A DNA stretch of 64,000 bases from Streptomyces sp. ISL-1 (lineage in GTDB: Bacteria; Actinomycetota; Actinomycetes; Streptomycetales; Streptomycetaceae). Every line of letters starts with the position of its first letter. Positions within the stretch are counted from its first letter, which is position 1. The stretch is from contig NZ_JAGGOI010000016.1 in the NCBI RefSeq assembly GCF_018614585.1, positions 124,001 through 188,000 on the forward strand, read 5' to 3'. The position numbers were made by a program, and so were the translations under genes. This document shows positions 41,063 to 48,182 of this stretch, in pieces. The notes beneath the pieces are model-generated. The model worked only from the letters and a program-made list of their open reading frames with translations, ran no database searches and was not told where the DNA came from.

Positions 41063-42041
41063 CGGTCTCGGGCTCTCGCTCGGCCGCGGGCGCCCGCGGC
41101 CTGCGGCTGCGTGCCTCCAGTACGAGCGCGAGCGCCAGCAGCAACCCGCCGAGTACGAAAAAGCCCCAGGGCAGGTACGAGGTCATCAGCAGCACCAACT
41201 GCCGCTGGGACTTGACCAGTTCGACGGTCGAGTCGATGTAGTCCGGCCGCATCTTCACATGCCCGGCGAACGCGGTGACCTTGTCGCGGCCGCCCAGCAG
41301 CGTGCCGCCGCGCAGCTCCTCCCGGTGGATCTCCTCCCCGTTGACGGGGGCGCCGGTGACCGGGTCCACCCAGAACATCCGCTTGGTGGTGTACCAGCGG
41401 GTGGTGCCGGTCTGCTTCTCCAGCGTGGTCGCGTCGATCCCCGGGATGGGCATCTTCTTCGGGTAGGGCACCTTGGTCCACGGGATGGTCTGCTCGAAGT
41501 AGTAGACGTCGAGCCCCCGGAATTTCCGCGTCCCCGCGTAGTGGATGGGCGCGGACGTGCGGGCCTGGGCGTCGAAGTACTGGTAGTCCCGCTTCTCGGT
41601 GAGGAACGGCCACTTGAACTCGATGCCCTCGCGCCGTACCGCGTCACCGTCGACCGTCTCGCCGGTGGCGTGAACGGGCGCCTGGCTGTGGGCGTCGAAA
41701 ATGTAGCGCTCGGGGATCTGGGAGACCATCTTGCCGTCGGGGCCCTGGACGTACGAGAGGGAGTCCCAGACGACGACGTCGCGGCCGGCGCTGCGCTCGA
41801 TCTTCTCGGACTCCTCCACATTGCCCTTGAGCGTCTGCACGATGGTGACCTTCTCGACCTCCTTCGCCGTGAGCGATCCGTAGTCGAGGAGGGTGGCGGG
41901 CTTCGCCTCCAGCACCATCTCCTGGTACTGGCCGGGCGGGATCTTCGCGAGCCGCGGGAATGCGTACCAGCGCAGCAGCGGGGAGAGCGCGGCGAAGAAG
42001 ACGGCGAGGGCGACGAGTACGAGGCTCGCTCTGCGGCGCAT
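41052..42041 (-). CDS. DUF3068 domain-containing membrane protein
   Basis: A 329-residue protein with an N-terminal membrane helix (LVLVALAVFFAALSPLLRWY), a large exported domain and a C-terminal membrane helix (LPWGFFVLGGLLLALALVL), then a charged tail. The exported domain shows VWDSLSYVQGPDGKMV near 93, FPFL-type KWPFLTEKRDYQYFDAQA near 143, and RMFWVDPVTGAPVNGEE near 225, matching DUF3068 (PorA-like) proteins of actinomycetes. The function is unknown. It follows a 45-residue membrane peptide gene on the same strand after 12 bp and is probably co-transcribed with it. Confidence 0.93.
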   Translation of the reverse strand: MRRRASLVLVALAVFFAALSPLLRWYAFPRLAKIPPGQYQEMVLEAKPATLLDYGSLTAKEVEKVTIVQTLKGNVEESEKIERSAGRDVVVWDSLSYVQGPDGKMVSQIPERYIFDAHSQAPVHATGETVDGDAVRREGIEFKWPFLTEKRDYQYFDAQARTSAPIHYAGTRKFRGLDVYYFEQTIPWTKVPYPKKMPIPGIDATTLEKQTGTTRWYTTKRMFWVDPVTGAPVNGEEIHREELRGGTLLGGRDKVTAFAGHVKMRPDYIDSTVELVKSQRQLVLLMTSYLPWGFFVLGGLLLALALVLEARSRRPRAPAAEREPETVPA

Positions 42042-42053
42042 GGTCCGGCCCTC

Positions 42054-42191
42054 CTACTTCTTGGGGCCGGGGACGGTGGTCAGCAGCGGCTTGGGGGAGG
42101 TCTCGCCGGGCGGCGCGCCGATCGCCGAGATGGTGAGGACGAGGGCGAGGGCGGCAGCCAGCCCGATGGCGGCGGCGACGAGGGCGCGCAT
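42054..42191 (-). CDS. SPW_0924-type small membrane peptide
   Basis: A 45-residue peptide starting MRALVAAAIGLAAALALVLT, with one N-terminal hydrophobic helix and the tail GAPPGETSPKPLLTTVPGPK. This matches the Streptomyces SPW_0924 family of short proteins with no assigned role. The ATG at 42191 has GGGAGG six bases upstream. Upstream of and close to the DUF3068 gene, with which it probably forms an operon. Confidence 0.85.
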   Translation of the reverse strand: MRALVAAAIGLAAALALVLTISAIGAPPGETSPKPLLTTVPGPKK

Positions 42192-42289
42192 GCTCGGCCT
42201 CCCGGTGGCTCGGATCCGACGCGGATCTGATGCGGCGTCAGGGCGGAGGCACCGTAGCAATGGAGCCGCGAGATGAGAACACGTTGCAC

Positions 42290-42320
42290 CGCCCCTGTGT
42301 CAGCCGGCGACACAGGGGCG
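42290..42320 (-). terminator. Terminator of the lytic transglycosylase gene
   Basis: CGCCCCTGTGTC (42290-42301) pairs perfectly with GACACAGGGGCG (42309-42320) across a 7-base loop, just downstream of the transglycosylase stop on the minus strand. No strong U-tract follows, as is common in Streptomyces. Confidence 0.85.
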
Positions 42321-42342
42321 GGTGCGGAGTGCTGCGAGGCGG

Positions 42343-44091
42343 TCAGGCCGGCGCGGCGGCGACTTTGAGCTCGATGACGACGCTCGCGCCGCCCGGGGTG
42401 GTGAGACGGAGCAGGAAGGTGCCCGTCTGGTCGTCCGCGTAGATCTTCGGGAGCTTCAGCACGCCGTCGGCGTCGGTCTTCAGTTCCGTGAGCGTACGGA
42501 CCGTCTTGCCGTCGGCGTCCTTGAAGTAGGGGCCCTTGTCGTTCACGGCCGGGTCGTTCACGGCCGGGTCGTTCACGGCCGGGTCGTTCACGGCCGGGTC
42601 GTTCACGGCCGGGTCGTTCACGGCCGGGTCGTCCGCGGAGGTGATCATGGTAGCGGTGACCGCGACACCCGACGCGATGGCGCCCTTGTAGGTGGCCTTG
42701 ACCTCGACGAGGTCCGCGAACTCCGTGCCGGGGGCGGCTGTCAGGGCCTTCTCCTCGGTCCTGGCGATCGTGTCGGCCGCCCGGACGGTGACGGTCGCGG
42801 CGAAGTCCACGGCGGGCAGGACTCGGCCCACCACCGTGGCCCGGACCGTGAAGGCGCCGGTCTTCTCGCCCGCCTGGAGCGCGGGTGACGCGACCGTGCC
42901 GTCGGCGCCGGTGTAGAGCGTGACACTCGCCTTCCCGCCGGTGAAGCGGGTGTCAGTGTCACCGACGACGTCGAAGCGGACGGCCTGGTTCGGCACGGTC
43001 CGGCCCGCGGTGTTCTTCACCCGCACAACGGCCCGTTCGGTGAACGCGTGGCCCGCCATGGTGGTCAGCTCGCCGGTGCCCGCCTTTTCGATACGCGAGA
43101 CGGGCGCCGGGGTCGGCGCGGTTGTGGGGGGCGGCGGCGTCGGGGTGGGTGGCGGGGTCGGTTTCGGCGTGCCGCCACCGGGCTTCGGCACGCTGGGCGC
43201 CGGCTTGGGGCTGGGGCTGCCGGCGGGGCCCGACGGCGGAGTCGGCGTGCTCGCCGCCGAGTCGGAGCTGTCGGGGCCGTTGGAGACCGGCAGCACACCC
43301 GTGCCGTCCGGGACCTCGTGACTGCCGCGCTTGTAGTAGTCGAACCAGGACAGAACCGTACGCAAGTACTCCCGCGAGTGGTTGTAGCCGAGGATCGCCC
43401 GGTCGAGGTCGGACTTGACCGCCAGGTCGCGGCCGTCGGCGCAGAGATAGCGTCCGGCGGCGAGTGCGGCGTCGTAGATGTTGTTGGGGTCCCGGCGGCC
43501 GTCGGCGTTGGCGTCCTGACCCCACGTCTCCCAGGTGGAGGGGATGAACTGCATCGGGCCGACCGCGCGGTCGTGCGTCGAGTCGCCGTCGTAAGCGCCG
43601 TTGTCGGTGTCCGAGATGTTCGCGAAGCCGACGCCGTTGAGGACCGGGCCGCGGATCGGTGAGAGTGTGGTGCCTTCGGCGTCGACACGGCCGCCTCGCG
43701 CCTGACCGGACTCCACCTTGCCGATTGCGGCGAGCAGTTGCCACGGCACATGGCAGCCGGGGTCCGAGCCGGCGATGGTCCGCTCGGCCTGCTTGTACGC
43801 CGCGAGGACGGTGGCGGGTATGCCCGCTTCCGTCGTGCCCGTCGCGGGCAGATCGATTGAAGTGCCCGGCCTGTCCGGTGTGTTCAGCGACGGAAGGTCG
43901 GTGTAGTACGGGGAGTTGCCGGTGACCGGGGTGCCGGGCGGCGGGGTGGCCTCCGAAGCGCCCTGGCTGTCGCCCGTGGTGGCATGCGTGATGCCGGGCG
44001 CCTGTGAGGCGGAGAGTGCGGCCACAGCGGCCGCGGCCACAGCGGCCGTGGTCGCTCCCCTGCGCAGTCGGCGGCCGAATTGCGCTGCCAT
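42343..44091 (-). CDS. Secreted lytic transglycosylase with Big-1-like domains and DPAVN repeats
   Basis: A 582-residue exported protein. A signal peptide covers about residues 1-30. The MltB/SLT_2-type lytic transglycosylase domain (about 90-265) has PWQLLAAIGKVESGQ with catalytic Glu127, DRAVGPMQFIPSTWETWGQD near 174 and LGYNHSREYLRTVLSWFDYY near 235. A Pro/Thr/Ser-rich linker follows (about 285-330), then two invasin/Big-1-like Ig modules. The second is interrupted by six exact DPAVN pentapeptides at 488-517. It should cleave peptidoglycan glycan strands outside the cell, the Ig part perhaps holding it to the wall. Single-gene unit with its own terminator. Confidence 0.93.
   Translation of the reverse strand: MAAQFGRRLRRGATTAAVAAAAVAALSASQAPGITHATTGDSQGASEATPPPGTPVTGNSPYYTDLPSLNTPDRPGTSIDLPATGTTEAGIPATVLAAYKQAERTIAGSDPGCHVPWQLLAAIGKVESGQARGGRVDAEGTTLSPIRGPVLNGVGFANISDTDNGAYDGDSTHDRAVGPMQFIPSTWETWGQDANADGRRDPNNIYDAALAAGRYLCADGRDLAVKSDLDRAILGYNHSREYLRTVLSWFDYYKRGSHEVPDGTGVLPVSNGPDSSDSAASTPTPPSGPAGSPSPKPAPSVPKPGGGTPKPTPPPTPTPPPPTTAPTPAPVSRIEKAGTGELTTMAGHAFTERAVVRVKNTAGRTVPNQAVRFDVVGDTDTRFTGGKASVTLYTGADGTVASPALQAGEKTGAFTVRATVVGRVLPAVDFAATVTVRAADTIARTEEKALTAAPGTEFADLVEVKATYKGAIASGVAVTATMITSADDPAVNDPAVNDPAVNDPAVNDPAVNDPAVNDKGPYFKDADGKTVRTLTELKTDADGVLKLPKIYADDQTGTFLLRLTTPGGASVVIELKVAAAPA
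42541..42630 (-). repeat. 15-bp minisatellite, six exact copies
   Basis: The unit gttcacggccgggtc is repeated six times without change (42541-42630) and encodes DPAVN on the minus strand. Since 15 bp is five codons, gain or loss of copies keeps the transglycosylase in frame. Confidence 0.97.
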
Positions 44092-44294
44092 ACGTCTGTT
44101 CCCTCCCCGTCGACGGCTGCCCGCGCTCCCCAGCGCGAGAACTCAGGTGACCCTACGGCAACTCCGCGCCTCGGAACACGGCCCCTCACCGCTTTTCACC
44201 AGTCCGCCACCTCTCGGTCGCCCGGGATTCCGCAGTGAAGCATCACGCATACTGGGCGCGATTGATCAACAACGGTCATCAAGGGGGCACGACC

Positions 44295-45107
44295 ATGCCG
44301 TTCACACTGAGCCACGCCGCGGCGGTGCTGCCGGGCATCCGCAGGGACGGGGTGGCGCGCGGTCCGCTGCTCGCCTCGGCGCTCGTGATGGGCTCGTTCG
44401 CCCCCGACATCACGTACTTCACGGCTGCCGCCGTTCCGGGCGCGATGGAGTTCGGCGAAGTCACGCACGCCCCGCTCGGGGTGCTGACGGTCGACGTGGC
44501 GATCACGGCGGCGCTGGTAGCGGTGTGGCTGATGGTGCGTGAGCCGCTGCTGGCTCTGCTGCCCGCCGCCTGGCAGGGGCGTGTGCACGCCTTCGTACAG
44601 GGGGGCGGGCCGCGCACGGACCGGCCGTCGGCGCTCGCGCTCCGGTTCTACGCCTCGGCGGTGATCGGCGCGAGCACGCATATCGTGTGGGACGCCTTCA
44701 CCCACCACGACCGGTGGGGCACGGAGTTGCTGCCGGTGCTCAATGAGACGGCGGCGGGGCTGCCGTTGTTTTCGTACGCGCAGTACGGCACTTCGGCGCT
44801 GGCCATGGCGGCGCTGGTGTGGTTCACGGTGTCGGCGCTGCGGCGGCAGCCAGCGATCGCCGCGCCCGCGTCGGTGCCTGTACTGGGCGGTCGGGCGCGG
44901 TGGCTCGCCGGATCGTTGCTGGCGGTGTGCGTGCTGCTCGGCGTCGTACAGCGGTGTGCGCGCTGGTACGCGTACTACGGGTGGGCCGACTCGCCCCTCG
45001 ACATCATCCCGACCGCCTGCTTCGGGGCGGGCGCGGGGCTCGCGGTGGGCCTTGTGGTCTATGGGGCGGGGATGCGGCTGCGCGGGCGAGCGGTGGAGCG
45101 CGTCTGA
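44295..45107 (+). CDS. DUF4184 family membrane protein
   Basis: A 270-residue protein starting MPFTLSHAAAVLPGIRRDGV (DUF4184 start) at ATG 44295, preceded by AAGGGGG. Six membrane segments are predicted. Conserved polar positions are SFAPDITYF near 36 and HIVWDAFTHHDRWG near 134, the latter with the His/Asp pattern of metal-dependent membrane hydrolases. No function is assigned. Cytoplasmic membrane. Convergent with polA. Confidence 0.9.
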   Translation: MPFTLSHAAAVLPGIRRDGVARGPLLASALVMGSFAPDITYFTAAAVPGAMEFGEVTHAPLGVLTVDVAITAALVAVWLMVREPLLALLPAAWQGRVHAFVQGGGPRTDRPSALALRFYASAVIGASTHIVWDAFTHHDRWGTELLPVLNETAAGLPLFSYAQYGTSALAMAALVWFTVSALRRQPAIAAPASVPVLGGRARWLAGSLLAVCVLLGVVQRCARWYAYYGWADSPLDIIPTACFGAGAGLAVGLVVYGAGMRLRGRAVERV

Positions 45108-45124
45108 GTCTCGGTTGCACGAGG

Positions 45125-45160
45125 CCCTGAACGAGCAGCTTGAACGAGCAGCTTGAACGG
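45125..45160 (+). repeat. 13-bp direct repeats downstream of the DUF4184 gene
   Basis: The unit gaacgagcagctt occurs twice in tandem after the DUF4184 stop and is followed by two imperfect copies (gaacgggccgat, gaacgagcccc). The gap holds no gene. Confidence 0.6.
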
Positions 45161-45240
45161 GCCGATGAACGAGCCCCGCTGCAACGCGCCGCATTAAGGG
45201 GCCTGTTGCGAGCGGCTGGAACGTGCCGCATGAAGGAGCC

Positions 45241-45275
45241 GAGTCCCCGCGCCCGGTTGAACAGCGCGGGGACTC
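45241..45275 (-). terminator. Terminator of polA
   Basis: GAGTCCCCGCGC (45241-45252) pairs with GCGCGGGGACTC (45264-45275), a perfect 12-bp stem with an 11-base loop, 21 bp downstream of the polA stop on the minus strand. Confidence 0.85.
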
Positions 45276-45296
45276 ACACAAACAGCGCCGCCCGGA

Positions 45297-48005
45297 TCAG
45301 TGCGCCGCGGACTCCCAGTCCGTGCCCACGCCCACCGAGACGTCCAGCGGGGCGCGCAGGGACACGGCCGAGGCCATCTCCTTGCGGACCAGCGACTCGA
45401 CCCGGTCGCGCTCGCCCGGAGCGATCTCCAGGACGATTTCGTCGTGGACCTGGAGCAGCAGCCGGGAGTTGAGCTTCGCCTCCGCCAGCGCACGGGCGAC
45501 ATGGAGCATGGCGACCTTGACGATGTCCGCGGCGGTGCCCTGGATCGGGGCGTTGAGCGCCATCCGCTCGGCCGTCTCGCGCCGCTGGCGGTTGTCGCTG
45601 TTGAGGTCGGGCAGATAGCGGCGGCGGCCGAGCATCGTCTCGGTGTAGCCGGTGGCCCTGGCCTCGTCGACGGCGCGGCGGAGGTAGTCCCGGACGCCGC
45701 CGAACCGCTCGAAGTAGGTGTCCATCAGGCCGCGCGCCTCGGCCGCCTCGATGTTCAGCTGCTGGGAGAGGCCGAACGCCGAGAGGCCGTAGGCCAGTCC
45801 GTACGACATGGCCTTGATCTTGCGGCGCATCTCCGCGTCGACGGCGGACTTCGCCACACCGAACACCTGGGAGGCGACGGTGGTGTGCAGGTCCTCCCCG
45901 GAGGTGAATGCCTCGATCAGGCCCTCGTCCTCGGAGAGATGCGCCATCACACGCAGCTCGATCTGGCTGTAATCGGCGGTCATCAGCGACTCGAAGCCCT
46001 CGCCTACGACGAAGCCGCGGCGGATCGCCCGGCCCTCGTCGGTGCGCACCGGCACGTTCTGAAGGTTCGGGTCAGTGGAGGAGAGCCGGCCGGTCGCCGC
46101 CACAATCTGGCTGAAGCTGGTGTGGATCCGGCCGTCGGCCGCGATCGTCTTGATCAGGCCCTCGACCGTGGACCGCAGACGGGCCTGCTCGCGGTGACGC
46201 AGCATGATCACGGGCAGCTCGTGCTCGGTCTGGGCGGCCAGCCAGGCCAGCGCGTCCGCGTCCGTGGTGTAACCGGTCTTGGTCTTCTTGGTCTTCGGGA
46301 GGTTCAGCTCGCCGAAGAAGACTTCCTGAAGCTGCTTGGGCGAGCCGAGGTTGAACTCGTGGCCGACCGCGGCGTGGGCCTCTTTCACAGCCTGCTGCAC
46401 GGCACCCGCGAACTGCTGCTCCATGGCCTCCAGATGGGGGCGGTCGGCGGCGATGCCGTGTCGCTCCATGCGGGCCAGCAGGGCGGAGGTGGGCAGCTCG
46501 ACGTCGTGCAGCAGCTCGGCCGCGCCGACCTCGCGCAGCCGCTCGGTGAATGCCTCGCCGAGGTCGAGGACCGCGCGGGCCTGCGCCATCAGGGCTTCCG
46601 CCTCGGCCTGTTCGTCCGTGCCGAAGGCAAGCTGGCCGTCGGCCGGGGCCGGGGCGAGCTCACGGCCCAGGTACTCGATGGCGAGCGCGTCCAGCGCGAA
46701 GGAACGGCGGCCCGGCTTGACGAGGTAGGCGGCGAGGGCGGTGTCCATGGTGACGCCGTCGACGCTCCAGCCGTGCTCGGGGAAGACCCGCATCGCGCCC
46801 TTGGCGTTGTGCATGACCTTGGGTCGGCCGGTGTCCGCGATCCAGGCGGCGAAGGCCCGCTCGTCGGACTCGTCGAGCTGAGTGGTGTCGAACCAGGCGG
46901 CAGCTCCGGAGGCCGTGGCGAGCGCGACCTCGGTGACATTGCCGGCGCCGAGCGCCCAGGTGTCGACGGTGGCCACGCCGAGCGGCTGCGTTCCGTGCTC
47001 CTGCAGCCACGGCGCGAGCTCGCCGGAGCCCAGGACCACGCCGTCCAGCTCGACGCCGGCGGCCGGGGCGAGCGGCTCCTCTGCCTCCGCGCCCGGGTCG
47101 ACGGCGAGGAGGCGCTCGCGCAGGCTCGGGTTGCGGATCTCCAGTACGTCCAGCACGCCCTTGACGGCGGCCCGGTCGTACGCAACGCGCCCCAGGTCCT
47201 GCGGAGCCTTGGGCAGCTCCACGTCGTGCACCAGCTGCGTGAGGTGCCGGTTGAGCTTGACCGCTTCCAGATGGTCGCGAAGGTTCTGCCCGGCCTTGCC
47301 CTTTACCTCCTCCGCACGCTCGACCAGATCGGCGAACGAACCGAATTGGTTGATCCACTTCGCGGCCGTCTTCTCACCGACGCCGGGAATGCCCGGGAGG
47401 TTGTCGGACGGGTCGCCGCGCAGCGCCGCGAAGTCGGGGTACTGCTGCGGCGAGAGTCCGTACTTCTCGAAGACCTTCTCCGGAGTGAAGCGGGTGAGCT
47501 CCGAGACGCCCTTGGTCGGGTACAGCACGGTCACATGGTCGGAGACCAGCTGGAAGGAGTCGCGGTCGCCTGTGACGATCAGCACTTCGAAGCCGGCCGC
47601 CTCGGCCTGCGTGGCCAGGGTGGCGATCACATCGTCCGCCTCGAAGCCGTCGATCGCGAAGCGGTCGGCGTTCATCGCGTCGAGCAGCTCCCCGATCAGC
47701 TCGACCTGGCCCTTGAACTCGTCAGGGGTCTTGGAGCGGTTCGCCTTGTACTCCGGGAACTCCTCCGAGCGCCACGTCTTGCGGGACACGTCGAACGCCA
47801 CCGCGAAATGCGTGGGCGACTCATCGCGCAGCGTGTTCGCCAGCATCGACGCGAAGCCGTAGATGGCGTTGGTCGGCTGGCCGCTCGCGGTCGTGAAATT
47901 CTCCGCGGGCAGCGCGAAGAACGCCCGGTACGCCAGGGAGTGCCCGTCCATGAGGAGCAGGCGCGGTCGGTTGTCTTCGGTCTTCTTCGATGCCGTCTCA
48001 GCCAC
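45297..48005 (-). CDS. polA: DNA polymerase I
   Basis: A 902-residue PolI. The 5'-3' exonuclease (about 15-305) shows LLLMDGHSLAYRAFFALP and FEADDVIATLATQAEAAGF. The central 3'-5' exonuclease-like domain lacks the catalytic acids: the first motif reads VATVDTWALG where a DxE pair is expected, and HNAKGAM replaces the Asp-bearing motif. The polymerase domain has motif A MTADYSQIELRVMAHLS, motif B RRKIKAMSYGLAYG and motif C LLLQVHDEIVLEI. It processes Okazaki fragments and fills repair gaps, with probably no proofreading. GTG 48005 gives VAETASKKTEDN, the usual Streptomyces start; an in-frame GTG two codons upstream is also possible. Confidence 0.98.
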   Translation of the reverse strand: MAETASKKTEDNRPRLLLMDGHSLAYRAFFALPAENFTTASGQPTNAIYGFASMLANTLRDESPTHFAVAFDVSRKTWRSEEFPEYKANRSKTPDEFKGQVELIGELLDAMNADRFAIDGFEADDVIATLATQAEAAGFEVLIVTGDRDSFQLVSDHVTVLYPTKGVSELTRFTPEKVFEKYGLSPQQYPDFAALRGDPSDNLPGIPGVGEKTAAKWINQFGSFADLVERAEEVKGKAGQNLRDHLEAVKLNRHLTQLVHDVELPKAPQDLGRVAYDRAAVKGVLDVLEIRNPSLRERLLAVDPGAEAEEPLAPAAGVELDGVVLGSGELAPWLQEHGTQPLGVATVDTWALGAGNVTEVALATASGAAAWFDTTQLDESDERAFAAWIADTGRPKVMHNAKGAMRVFPEHGWSVDGVTMDTALAAYLVKPGRRSFALDALAIEYLGRELAPAPADGQLAFGTDEQAEAEALMAQARAVLDLGEAFTERLREVGAAELLHDVELPTSALLARMERHGIAADRPHLEAMEQQFAGAVQQAVKEAHAAVGHEFNLGSPKQLQEVFFGELNLPKTKKTKTGYTTDADALAWLAAQTEHELPVIMLRHREQARLRSTVEGLIKTIAADGRIHTSFSQIVAATGRLSSTDPNLQNVPVRTDEGRAIRRGFVVGEGFESLMTADYSQIELRVMAHLSEDEGLIEAFTSGEDLHTTVASQVFGVAKSAVDAEMRRKIKAMSYGLAYGLSAFGLSQQLNIEAAEARGLMDTYFERFGGVRDYLRRAVDEARATGYTETMLGRRRYLPDLNSDNRQRRETAERMALNAPIQGTAADIVKVAMLHVARALAEAKLNSRLLLQVHDEIVLEIAPGERDRVESLVRKEMASAVSLRAPLDVSVGVGTDWESAAH

Positions 48006-48082
48006 GTCCACGATCCTGCCACGTACCACTGACAATCCCGACCCTCGGGCATTCCCGACCGGGACAAGAGCCGGGGACGGGG

Positions 48083-48142
48083 GCCGTGACAGGGACCGTG
48101 ACAGGGACCGTGACAGGAGCCGTGACAGGAGCCGTGACAGGA
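48083..48142. repeat. 12-bp tandem repeat between polA and the YdeP-type gene
   Basis: Five units of (g/a)ccgtgacagg(g/a) run without a break from 48083 to 48142, in the divergent gap and directly upstream of the oxidoreductase gene. The gtgacag core recurs every 12 bp. Confidence 0.9.
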
Positions 48143-48182
48143 TCAAAGACTTACCGCAGCTAAAGGCTCGAGGGAGAGCGCG

